Of a DNA stretch of 64,000 nt, positions 43,266 through 51,034 are shown one piece after another. The stretch's first letter is position 1. Every line of letters begins with the position of its first letter. A program made the position numbers and the translations under genes. This stretch comes from Sphingobacteriales bacterium (GTDB lineage Bacteria > Bacteroidota > Bacteroidia > Chitinophagales > LD1), in NCBI GenBank assembly GCA_018262795.1, contig JADFDM010000008.1:124001-188000 (forward strand), read 5' to 3'. The notes below the pieces were generated by a model. The model did not search any database. It saw only the letters and a list, made by a program, of their open reading frames with translations, and had not been told where the DNA came from.

Positions 43266-45037
43266 TGTGTGGTATAGTAGGACAGGTGAAGTTTACAGGA
43301 ATTGTTTCAGCGGTAACCGGAGCTTTAATGATGGAGGCTATTCGCCATCGCGGCCCGGATGATAAAGGCGATTATGTCAATGAACAAAAAAATGTTTTTT
43401 TAGGGCATCAGCGCCTCTCATTTTTAGACCTGAGTGCTGCAGGTCGTCAGCCCTTTTGCAACGACAATCAAAATCTTTGGATTACCTATAACGGGGAGGT
43501 ATATAATTACCTTGAATTGAGGGTAGAGTTAGAGAAATATGGATTTACCTTTCATACGAATACTGATACTGAAGTTATTTTGAAGGGGTACGAAAAGTGG
43601 GGAGTCGAAATTCTTGGCCGCCTAAAGGGAATGTTTTCATTTGCCATTTGGGATGAACAGAAACGAGAACTGTTTCTTGCTCGCGACCGCTTCGGCATTA
43701 AACCGTTGTACTACTACTACGAAAACGGAAATTTTGTTTTTGCTTCAGAAATCAAGGGAATTAAAGCGAATACGGAAGTAAGCACTCAGTTAGACTTTTC
43801 TGCCTTTACTGATTATTTTGTTTATCGCTATGTGCCCAGCCCCAATACTATTTGGAAAGAGGTCAAAAAACTTCCGGCTGCACACTCCTTATTGCTAAAG
43901 AGCGATGGTTCTGTTCAAATTCAACCCTATTGGAAAATTCCTTTTGCAGAGAATAAAATTTCAGATAAAGCGGCAATAGAACGTTTTGATGAATTGTTGT
44001 TAAGTTCAGTAAAAACCCATGCCAGAAGCGATGTTCCGGTAGGTGCGTTTTTGAGTGGCGGCTATGACAGTTCTGCCATTGTTTACTACCTCAGCCGGTT
44101 TGGCTATACTCCCTCTACTTTTTCTATTGGTTTTGACGGTTGGGAGGTGAGCGAACATCTATACGCTGAAATGGTAGCAAAGCAATACCATACGAATCAT
44201 CATTCGCTGATGTTGGAGTCGCAGTCATTAGATATTCTGGATCATTTGGTTTGGGTGTATGATGAGCCGAATGGCGATATTTCTATCATCCCTACTTACC
44301 TTGTCAGTCGAGAGGCTTCTAAACATGTGAAAGCGGTAATGAGTGGTGAGGGAAGTGATGAAATGCTGGTAGGCTATCAATGGCAGAAGGAATATGAGCC
44401 GCGCAAAACTTCGTGGCAGCAAAAACTAAAAACACTTTTATCTGTCAAAAGCAAACCTTATTTGCTGGAGTATTATGCTCATGCTATGTCAATGGGACGT
44501 TTTGACACGAATGAATTAAAATCTCTTTTAGTGCCCGAGCTACACCAACACATTCGCTCCGATCCTGAATGGTATTATCAATCCTTATATGAACCTTCGG
44601 TGCCGGAATTAAAAGCGATACAAGTTTTAGATGCACGGCATTTTATGGGAGAGCAAGTGCTGGCAAAAGTGGATAGAGCAAGCATGGCCAATTCATTGGA
44701 AGTGAGAGTGCCTTTTCTGGATCACGAAATCTGTGAATTTATCTTTCAGTTAAGCCCCGAAGTGTATTACCGGAAAAATGAAACCAAGCATCTGCTCTAT
44801 CAAAATATTAAGAATCACTTTCCGGATGAAATTCTAAACAGGAAGAAACAAGGATTTGTGGGGCCTGATAAATATTACATCAATCTGCCATGGTACCGTT
44901 CTCGATTAAAGGATAGCAAATTGGTGGCAGATGGCATTATTCAGAAGAACTATGTGGAGAAACTTCTGGAGAATAAAGACCATTGGCGACTCTGGAAAGT
45001 GGTAGTGATGGAATTATGGTATCAGCGCTGGAATTGA
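43265..45037 (+). CDS. asnB: Asparagine synthase-type amidotransferase (glutamine-hydrolysing)
   Basis: A 590-residue enzyme with an N-terminal glutaminase domain, MCGIVGQV with the catalytic Cys2 after Met removal, RHRGPD and NGEVYNY, and a C-terminal AMP-forming synthetase domain with the pyrophosphate loop FLSGGYDSSAI (about 262-272), SGEGSDEM and KVDRASMANSLEVRVPFLD. In polysaccharide and lipopeptide clusters, AsnB-like proteins often amidate a carboxyl group of a sugar or other compound instead of aspartate. Coupling to UbiA supports a non-asparagine substrate, but this cannot be decided here. Confidence 0.88.
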   Translation: MCGIVGQVKFTGIVSAVTGALMMEAIRHRGPDDKGDYVNEQKNVFLGHQRLSFLDLSAAGRQPFCNDNQNLWITYNGEVYNYLELRVELEKYGFTFHTNTDTEVILKGYEKWGVEILGRLKGMFSFAIWDEQKRELFLARDRFGIKPLYYYYENGNFVFASEIKGIKANTEVSTQLDFSAFTDYFVYRYVPSPNTIWKEVKKLPAAHSLLLKSDGSVQIQPYWKIPFAENKISDKAAIERFDELLLSSVKTHARSDVPVGAFLSGGYDSSAIVYYLSRFGYTPSTFSIGFDGWEVSEHLYAEMVAKQYHTNHHSLMLESQSLDILDHLVWVYDEPNGDISIIPTYLVSREASKHVKAVMSGEGSDEMLVGYQWQKEYEPRKTSWQQKLKTLLSVKSKPYLLEYYAHAMSMGRFDTNELKSLLVPELHQHIRSDPEWYYQSLYEPSVPELKAIQVLDARHFMGEQVLAKVDRASMANSLEVRVPFLDHEICEFIFQLSPEVYYRKNETKHLLYQNIKNHFPDEILNRKKQGFVGPDKYYINLPWYRSRLKDSKLVADGIIQKNYVEKLLENKDHWRLWKVVVMELWYQRWN

Positions 45038-45170
45038 TGGCTCAGTGATTTAAGTGTGTTTAGCCTAAATAAAAGGAGGGAAATGAGGATTCGGGAAGTT
45101 CCTATACCCTAATAATACTGTTTGAGTGTTGCCCTTCGTTTCTATTTCAAATCCTTTAAATTAGCCCCTT

Positions 45171-46580
45171 ATGTTTACCTGGAAAAACTTTTTTAACCGA
45201 ACGGCATATAATCCTATTAGTAAGGATATTCTCAGCGAGTATAACAAGAGCCGGCCTTTGGGTCCGCAAAAAATGTTGTGTTATTCGCCTTTCAGGAGTA
45301 TTTACTTTGGTCATCATGGCAAGGTAGTTTCTTGTTGTTATAACCGAACCCATATTTTGGGGGAGTATCCAAAGCAATCTATCAAGGAAATCTGGTTGGG
45401 GGAGGAAGCAGACAAACTCAGGAATTATATTAAGCATAACGATCTTTCACTTGGTTGTGCCGGCTGTAAGCAGCAATTAGTTGCCGGTAATTTTGATGCC
45501 GTCAAGGCTAAGCAGTATGATGAGCGGAAACATAACAAGAATGGTTTCCCGAGCGTCATGGAATTTGAGTTAAGTAATACCTGCAATTTAGAATGTGAAA
45601 TGTGCAGCGGAGATTTTTCTTCACTGATTCGGGCAAAGCGAGAAAACCTTCCTCCGCTCGAAAGCCCTTACGATGATCGCTTTGTGGAGCAACTCGAAGA
45701 GTTTTTACCTTATTTGGAAGAAGTGAAATTTTATGGTGGAGAGCCTTTTCTAATAGAGATTTATTATAAAATATGGGAGCGGATTATGGCAGTAAATCCG
45801 GCTATTCGCATCTCTGTTCAAACCAATGCAACAGTGCTGAACAATCGAGTAAAAAGGATTTTAGAGGGCACTAACTTTCATTTAAATGTTTCATTTGATT
45901 CGCTACAAAAGGAAACTTATGAGAAAATACGGAAGAATGCTGAATATGAACGCACCTTCGAGAACTTAAAGTGGTTTCGAGAGTATTGTCGTGAAAGGGA
46001 TACCTTTTTCGGAGTTTCAGTTTGTGCTATGCGGCAAAACTGGCGCGAATTGCCGGACTTTATTATTTTCTGCAATGAACTGAATGTGCCGGTTTATTTC
46101 CATACCGTTTTTTATCCTGAACACACTGCGATTCGAACGATGAATTCTGCTGAACTTGAAGAAATTATTAAGTATCTGAGTGGGTTTAGCTTCCCCGCGA
46201 ATACTGTTGTTGAAAAGAAAAATGAAATCCATTATGCCGGTGTGCTAAATCAAATTAAAGACTGGTATCAAACATCTCTTACGGTCTCGAAGTATAAAGG
46301 GTTAAAGATTAAGAATTGGGAACACTTTAAAGAGTTGGTAGTGGAACGTATTCAAAATGATAAGTCGCAGAGCGAGGTAAAAAGTATTGCTAAGATCGAA
46401 AAAATTTGCCAGAAGATGGATGCCGTGGAGCAAAGCATAACTCCTGAAATTTTTAATCGTGCTATTGCCGACTTGGACTTAGCGGATCCAATGGTGTTTG
46501 ATAATGTTATTCACATGCTTGAGCAACACTCTGCCCATACCCTTATTTTGAAAGCGAAGGAATCCATGGATGCCGCTTAA
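45171..46580 (+). CDS. Radical SAM enzyme with an N-terminal SPASM-like cysteine domain (copy 2)
   Basis: A 469-residue paralogue of the protein at 37777 with the same architecture. The radical SAM cysteines are Cys138, Cys142 and Cys145 (SNTCNLECEMCSGD) and GGEPF follows at the same spacing. The N-terminal cysteine domain has Cys37, Cys55, Cys56, Cys96 and Cys99 (MLCYSPFR, VVSCCYNR, GCAGCKQQ). The copies share stretches such as FVEQLE, YYKIWE and PYLEE/PYLKE, and their C-terminal 130 residues diverge. This copy starts the compact operon to 53854 and overlaps the next gene by 11 bases. Confidence 0.88.
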   Translation: MFTWKNFFNRTAYNPISKDILSEYNKSRPLGPQKMLCYSPFRSIYFGHHGKVVSCCYNRTHILGEYPKQSIKEIWLGEEADKLRNYIKHNDLSLGCAGCKQQLVAGNFDAVKAKQYDERKHNKNGFPSVMEFELSNTCNLECEMCSGDFSSLIRAKRENLPPLESPYDDRFVEQLEEFLPYLEEVKFYGGEPFLIEIYYKIWERIMAVNPAIRISVQTNATVLNNRVKRILEGTNFHLNVSFDSLQKETYEKIRKNAEYERTFENLKWFREYCRERDTFFGVSVCAMRQNWRELPDFIIFCNELNVPVYFHTVFYPEHTAIRTMNSAELEEIIKYLSGFSFPANTVVEKKNEIHYAGVLNQIKDWYQTSLTVSKYKGLKIKNWEHFKELVVERIQNDKSQSEVKSIAKIEKICQKMDAVEQSITPEIFNRAIADLDLADPMVFDNVIHMLEQHSAHTLILKAKESMDAA

Positions 46581-47850
46581 ATTTTCAACTTTGATTTTAA
46601 TTCGAAATCCCCCCATTGCGATTGTATTCGCATCATTATTTACTTGCAGTTTATTTTTGTTTTGCTCCTGTCGAAATACTTCCACGACTATTATAGTCAA
46701 CAAAGAAAAATTAACGGACACAACAGTGGTATATACCATCCATCCTAAGCCGCAGTTTTTCACTTTGTCTATAGCGAATACCGGCAATCAAACTGCTGAG
46801 TTTTATGTCACTCCCCCTACAGTGAATTTGTTTAATAATGAATCTATTTTGAAAAGCATTCTTCAGCCCGGCATGAGCGATAAAGAGAAGGCAATCGCGG
46901 TTTGGAAATTTATCTGCATTTACCGATACCACTGTTATCCCATTTCTCAAAGCAGCCAAAAACTGCACAACCCTGCTGAATTAATAAATGCTTTTGGTTG
47001 CGGCCTTTGCGATGATGCCAATTCAGTGCTCGTTAATTTAGCAACGCTTGCGGGTATGAAGGCGCGTTTGATCGGGCTAACCGGACATGTGGTGGCAGAA
47101 ATTTTCTTTGAGGAGCAATGGCATTTCTTTGATGCAGATGGCCGAGTATATTTTGAAAACGGTAACGGCCATATATACAGTATCCATGAATTAGCGAGTA
47201 ATAAAAAACTTCTTCAGCGGGAGGGCCTGCCTTTTTTGAAAAGGGAACTATTGCAGTCCACCATTTGTTCGGAGTATGACAATCATCCGGATACTTTTCA
47301 TCAGTTGATTGATAGCGCGTATAATTCTACTATCAGGCTCCCGTCTCAAGCAGTTATGAAATTCCACTCTCAACCCGCTTCTTTCATCAGTCATATCATT
47401 GCCTATCTCAATCAAGATTCAATGCCGCACTATCGCAATAGTGGTAACTATATACAGGAGATTACTTTAAGTGGTTCAGCTCAAGTAGTTAAAACTGAAT
47501 CAAATTATGCGCTTATAAAGGGGCATATTCGATCCTCTTTTCAAAAATCACCCTATCGAGTTTATTATAGCAGCGATGAACGAAATTGGCGCTTTGTAGG
47601 GCAAACATCTTCTGGTTTCAGCAATCTTGTTTTTACTCCTTATGACACAACCGGTGAAAAATTCTGTATGGCATATTATCTTAAGTTTGAGCCGGTTCTA
47701 AACAAGGGGGAATCCACAAGAATTACTATTGAAAATGAGTTTATGTTTTCTGATCGAGTACTGTTTAATAATCTGGGGAATAGCTTTAAAATCATTAGCC
47801 TTTCTGATTCTGCAATTAACCGGCTCGACATTCAACTAAAAGCAAAGTAG
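46570..47850 (+). CDS. Transglutaminase-like lipoprotein
   Basis: A 426-residue protein with a hydrophobic N-terminus ending in FLFCSC, a possible lipobox (Cys34), so probably exported and lipid-anchored. The papain-like transglutaminase triad is in order: Cys147 in GCGLCDDANSVLVNL, His173 in LTGHVVAEIFF and Asp188 in WHFFDADGR. Such proteins act as proteases or acyl-transferases that form or break amide bonds. About 200 further residues form a beta-rich C-terminal region. It overlaps the radical SAM gene upstream (11 bases) and precedes a glycosyltransferase by two bases. Substrate unknown. Confidence 0.75.
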   Translation: MPLKFSTLILIRNPPIAIVFASLFTCSLFLFCSCRNTSTTIIVNKEKLTDTTVVYTIHPKPQFFTLSIANTGNQTAEFYVTPPTVNLFNNESILKSILQPGMSDKEKAIAVWKFICIYRYHCYPISQSSQKLHNPAELINAFGCGLCDDANSVLVNLATLAGMKARLIGLTGHVVAEIFFEEQWHFFDADGRVYFENGNGHIYSIHELASNKKLLQREGLPFLKRELLQSTICSEYDNHPDTFHQLIDSAYNSTIRLPSQAVMKFHSQPASFISHIIAYLNQDSMPHYRNSGNYIQEITLSGSAQVVKTESNYALIKGHIRSSFQKSPYRVYYSSDERNWRFVGQTSSGFSNLVFTPYDTTGEKFCMAYYLKFEPVLNKGESTRITIENEFMFSDRVLFNNLGNSFKIISLSDSAINRLDIQLKAK

Positions 47851-47852
47851 CA

Positions 47853-49055
47853 GTGAATAAGTTTGTGTTTGTAGTTTGCGGCTCGCGAGAACATATAGAT
47901 ACGCTGCATTTTTCTTTGCAGTACTTGCGCCATTTTTCCAAATACGAAATTATTGTGGTCACCGATTCTTCCCGCAATGAAATCCCTGTACAGCATCAGA
48001 ATATTGTAGAGGTAAAGACTCCCGAGAATTTTTCTAACCATCAAGCGAGCATTTACTTAAAAGTGGGGCTTAATAAATTTCTTCCATCAGGGAATAATTA
48101 TTGCTACCTCGATACAGATGTCATTGCCTTAAGCGAAGAGTGCGATGACATTTTTAACTATAAGAAAGGTCCGATCACTTTTGCTAAAGATCATTGCCGG
48201 ATGCCTAAATTTAGTCCGAGTGCCGTTAAGTGTGATTGTTGGGAGCAAAACCGAAAAGACATTGAAGGGCTGGAAGCACTGATGGAAAAATTTGACCCGT
48301 CACGGAAGCAACAGGATCCGGTGATGGAGAAAAAGAAGCAACAATTAGTGCGCAAGTTTGAAATCATTAAACAGAACAAACTGAACTATCTGATGGTTTC
48401 CCTGCGCTTTATTACCACCTTCAAAAGGTTCAAATTGGATGATGATACCTTTTATGATCGGTGGAAGAAAGTGTGGCACGACCGAGAAGGTAGAGTAATT
48501 ATCATGCCGGCCGAAAGTATGGTGAAGGACATTGAAAGGAATTCCGTTTGGCGATGGCATGCTTTGCGGAGGCGTTGGCTGGGGCCAGATGGTCGAGATG
48601 TTTTTGACTTGGAATGTCATCATTTGCCGCAATACATTTATGAGCGCTTTGGCATCACCATAAACGATAAAAATTTCCAGCATTGGAACGGAGGTGTTTT
48701 TCTATTTGACGATTCGAGTAGTGATTTTTTGAATGCTTGGTTCGACAAGACCATGAAGATATTCACTTACTCTGACTGGAACACCCGTGACCAAGGGACA
48801 CTCATCGCTACTGTGTGGGAAATGGGTTTAGAGAAGAATCCCCTCTTGCCTCAAAAATTTAATTTCATTGCTGATTTTAATAACCCGCGACTGATATTAG
48901 ATAGTGAAGGAAATTTTACCGATGATGCTTTTAAGACGAAGGTAAAACCGGCTTTAGTGCATATCTATCATAACTTCGGGAAAAAGGGTTGGGATATTTG
49001 GGATTATGTGGAGAATCTTGGTCAAAAATTCGGAATTATAAATGAGCGAGCGTAA
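47853..49055 (+). CDS. Glycosyltransferase-like protein (GT-A, DxD)
   Basis: A 400-residue protein with a GT-A nucleotide-sugar fold. MNKFVFVVCGSREHIDTLHF opens the Rossmann-like part, the metal-binding DTD lies at 87-89 (CYLDTDVIAL), and HWNGGVFLFDDSS matches the GT8/GT-A acceptor loop. The middle (about 130-260) is an extra charged insertion (EQNRKDIEGLEALMEKFDPS, FKLDDDTFYDRWKKVWHD). It starts with GTG two bases after the transglutaminase stop and overlaps the next gene by 14 bases. It adds a sugar of unknown type. Confidence 0.75.
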   Translation: MNKFVFVVCGSREHIDTLHFSLQYLRHFSKYEIIVVTDSSRNEIPVQHQNIVEVKTPENFSNHQASIYLKVGLNKFLPSGNNYCYLDTDVIALSEECDDIFNYKKGPITFAKDHCRMPKFSPSAVKCDCWEQNRKDIEGLEALMEKFDPSRKQQDPVMEKKKQQLVRKFEIIKQNKLNYLMVSLRFITTFKRFKLDDDTFYDRWKKVWHDREGRVIIMPAESMVKDIERNSVWRWHALRRRWLGPDGRDVFDLECHHLPQYIYERFGITINDKNFQHWNGGVFLFDDSSSDFLNAWFDKTMKIFTYSDWNTRDQGTLIATVWEMGLEKNPLLPQKFNFIADFNNPRLILDSEGNFTDDAFKTKVKPALVHIYHNFGKKGWDIWDYVENLGQKFGIINERA

Positions 49056-50112
49056 ATGGCGCATCCTTTTTCAAATTTCATTTGTTCTGATAGCTTGCCT
49101 AATCATAGAAGTGGTATTGCGCTTTTCGGGCTATCCGCCCGGTGACCTTCGTCCGAATTGGCTTCGGTTTACCCCGGTGGACTCACTGTATGTGATTCAC
49201 GATTTTTATACCAACCATAAAGGGATTTTAGTGGCGGATAGCAATTATTGGAATCAGCAAGGCATTCACATCAATAGCGATGGTTTCCGCGGAAAGGAGT
49301 TTTCAGAATTAGATTCTACTCAAAAGAAAGTGCTATTTATTGGAGATAGTTTTACATGGGGAATGAGTGCCAGCCCTTTTCAGGACAGTTCGTTTTGCGA
49401 TATATTGGGCAGAGAAACTTCTTACCAAATTATCAATACAGGCATCCCGGCCGCTGACCCGGCTCAGTATAATCAGATTGCCAAAATCTATGTGCCGGAG
49501 CTAAAGCCCGACTATGTTTTTGTAGTGTTTTTTATGGGAAATGATTTAATGAAGGAAGACCGGAAAGTGTTGCCGGACACTCCCTTTTATTATTGGACAA
49601 ACGCAGGAGCTATTTTAGCAGATATAGACGGTCGGCATTTCGAAAGCCCGCAAGCAGCTTACCGCTATTTGGCTAACGAAAAATACTTTTTGAAATCTCC
49701 GGTGCATTGGTATGAAAAAATAATTTCAAAAAGTTCGCTATTGTCTAGATTATACGCTGCGCGTTTTCGGATAGAGGAAAAAATTTCTTACGAAAGGCTC
49801 CGAACAAATACCTCGATTACCAAAGCCTATTTAAAGGATATTGTAAATACCTGTGCTCGGTTACAAATACCGCTAAAATTTATTTTGATTCCCGAAAGTA
49901 AAGAGGCGAATATGACATCTGAAAAGTATTATCACAAATACGAGGATATTTTGGGCGATGAAGAGTTGAAAAACTATTGGTTGTTTCCCAACCATGAGAA
50001 AAACTATTTTAAGCCAAATCCGGATGGGCATTTAAATAATCTGGGGCACAGTGTTTATGCCCACTTTATTGAGTCATATTTGAAGCAACACCTTTCCCCA
50101 AAAGTAAACTGA
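49042..50112 (+). CDS. SGNH/GDSL family hydrolase or acyltransferase-like protein
   Basis: A 356-residue protein with one N-terminal membrane helix (FQISFVLIACLIIEVVLRFSG, 10-30) and an SGNH esterase fold. Block I is VLFIGDSFTWGM with Ser103, block III includes FFMGNDLM, and block V is DGHLNNLGH (Asp328, His330). The domain faces the periplasm if the anchor is N-in. Relatives add or remove acetyl groups on exported glycans (AlgX, AlgJ, PatB-type). It overlaps the glycosyltransferase before it by 14 bases. Confidence 0.82.
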   Translation: MSERKWRILFQISFVLIACLIIEVVLRFSGYPPGDLRPNWLRFTPVDSLYVIHDFYTNHKGILVADSNYWNQQGIHINSDGFRGKEFSELDSTQKKVLFIGDSFTWGMSASPFQDSSFCDILGRETSYQIINTGIPAADPAQYNQIAKIYVPELKPDYVFVVFFMGNDLMKEDRKVLPDTPFYYWTNAGAILADIDGRHFESPQAAYRYLANEKYFLKSPVHWYEKIISKSSLLSRLYAARFRIEEKISYERLRTNTSITKAYLKDIVNTCARLQIPLKFILIPESKEANMTSEKYYHKYEDILGDEELKNYWLFPNHEKNYFKPNPDGHLNNLGHSVYAHFIESYLKQHLSPKVN

Positions 50113-50124
50113 TAATTTCCCGAA

Positions 50125-51030
50125 GTGAACCACTTTTGCACTATATCTACTTCTGATCACTTGTTTAAAGTATTTGCGTTGGCAGATTCTTTAGACAGGG
50201 GAACAGCTTATACGTTGCATGTTTTGCTGGTGGATCCATCTGATGAGGTAAAGCACCCCCACTGCGTTTTCTGGAATTTGAAGGATGTTGCGAAGTCTGA
50301 TACCGCACAAATAATCATCAAAAAATACCAACACTATACGAACAAATTACGCTGGAGTTTTAAATCCGTTTTTATGCTTCATCTGCTAAGTTTAGCTGAA
50401 GTTGAAAACGTGATATACTTAGATAACGACTTATTCTTTTTCAATGAGTACGATTTTCTTTTTGATTTATTGAAGCAGCATTGTTTTTTATTGACACCAC
50501 ACTATTACAAAACTGATCCAACCCAAAACCAAAACTGGTTAGAGGCAAATTATAAGGTAGGGTTGTATAATGCCGGGTTTGTGGGAGCTTCGCGCTTAGC
50601 TGTTGAAACCTTAGAATGGTGGGCGGAATGTTGCGCTTATCGTTGCGAAAAAAATAGTTTCAGAGGAATATTCGATGATCAGAAATATCTTGATTTAGTG
50701 CCCGTAAGAGAGGAGAACGCACATATTGTACGGCATCGAGGCTGTAATGTGGCAGGTTGGAATACCGAGTTATGCAAAAGAGTTATTCGGGGGGATGAAA
50801 TCTTAATCAATGATCAATATCCAATCATCTTTATTCACTTCAATGAATATACAATCAGAGAGATGGTGCAGGGATCTGACACCAGCTTGGTAAAGTATTT
50901 TCAAGTGTATTTCAAGAAATTAAAGGAGTATAAAAGCAATCTTACCGAAAGTGATTTATTGAAACCATCTTCTCGGTGGGAGAATGTTAAACTTGCTGTG
51001 TGGAAAGGGCTTACTCAGATGGGGATTTAA
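50125..51030 (+). CDS. Glycosyltransferase-like protein (DND motif)
   Basis: A 301-residue GT-A glycosyltransferase. The metal-binding DND lies at 100-102 in VIYLDNDLFFF. YNAGFVGASRLAVETLEWW, DDQKYLDLVP and RGCNVAGWNTEL are acceptor-side segments seen in capsule and O-antigen transferases. It starts with GTG at 50125, 12 bases after the SGNH gene, and ends 4 bases before the next ATG. Sugar and linkage not readable. Confidence 0.83.
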   Translation: MNHFCTISTSDHLFKVFALADSLDRGTAYTLHVLLVDPSDEVKHPHCVFWNLKDVAKSDTAQIIIKKYQHYTNKLRWSFKSVFMLHLLSLAEVENVIYLDNDLFFFNEYDFLFDLLKQHCFLLTPHYYKTDPTQNQNWLEANYKVGLYNAGFVGASRLAVETLEWWAECCAYRCEKNSFRGIFDDQKYLDLVPVREENAHIVRHRGCNVAGWNTELCKRVIRGDEILINDQYPIIFIHFNEYTIREMVQGSDTSLVKYFQVYFKKLKEYKSNLTESDLLKPSSRWENVKLAVWKGLTQMGI

Positions 51031-51034
51031 AACT

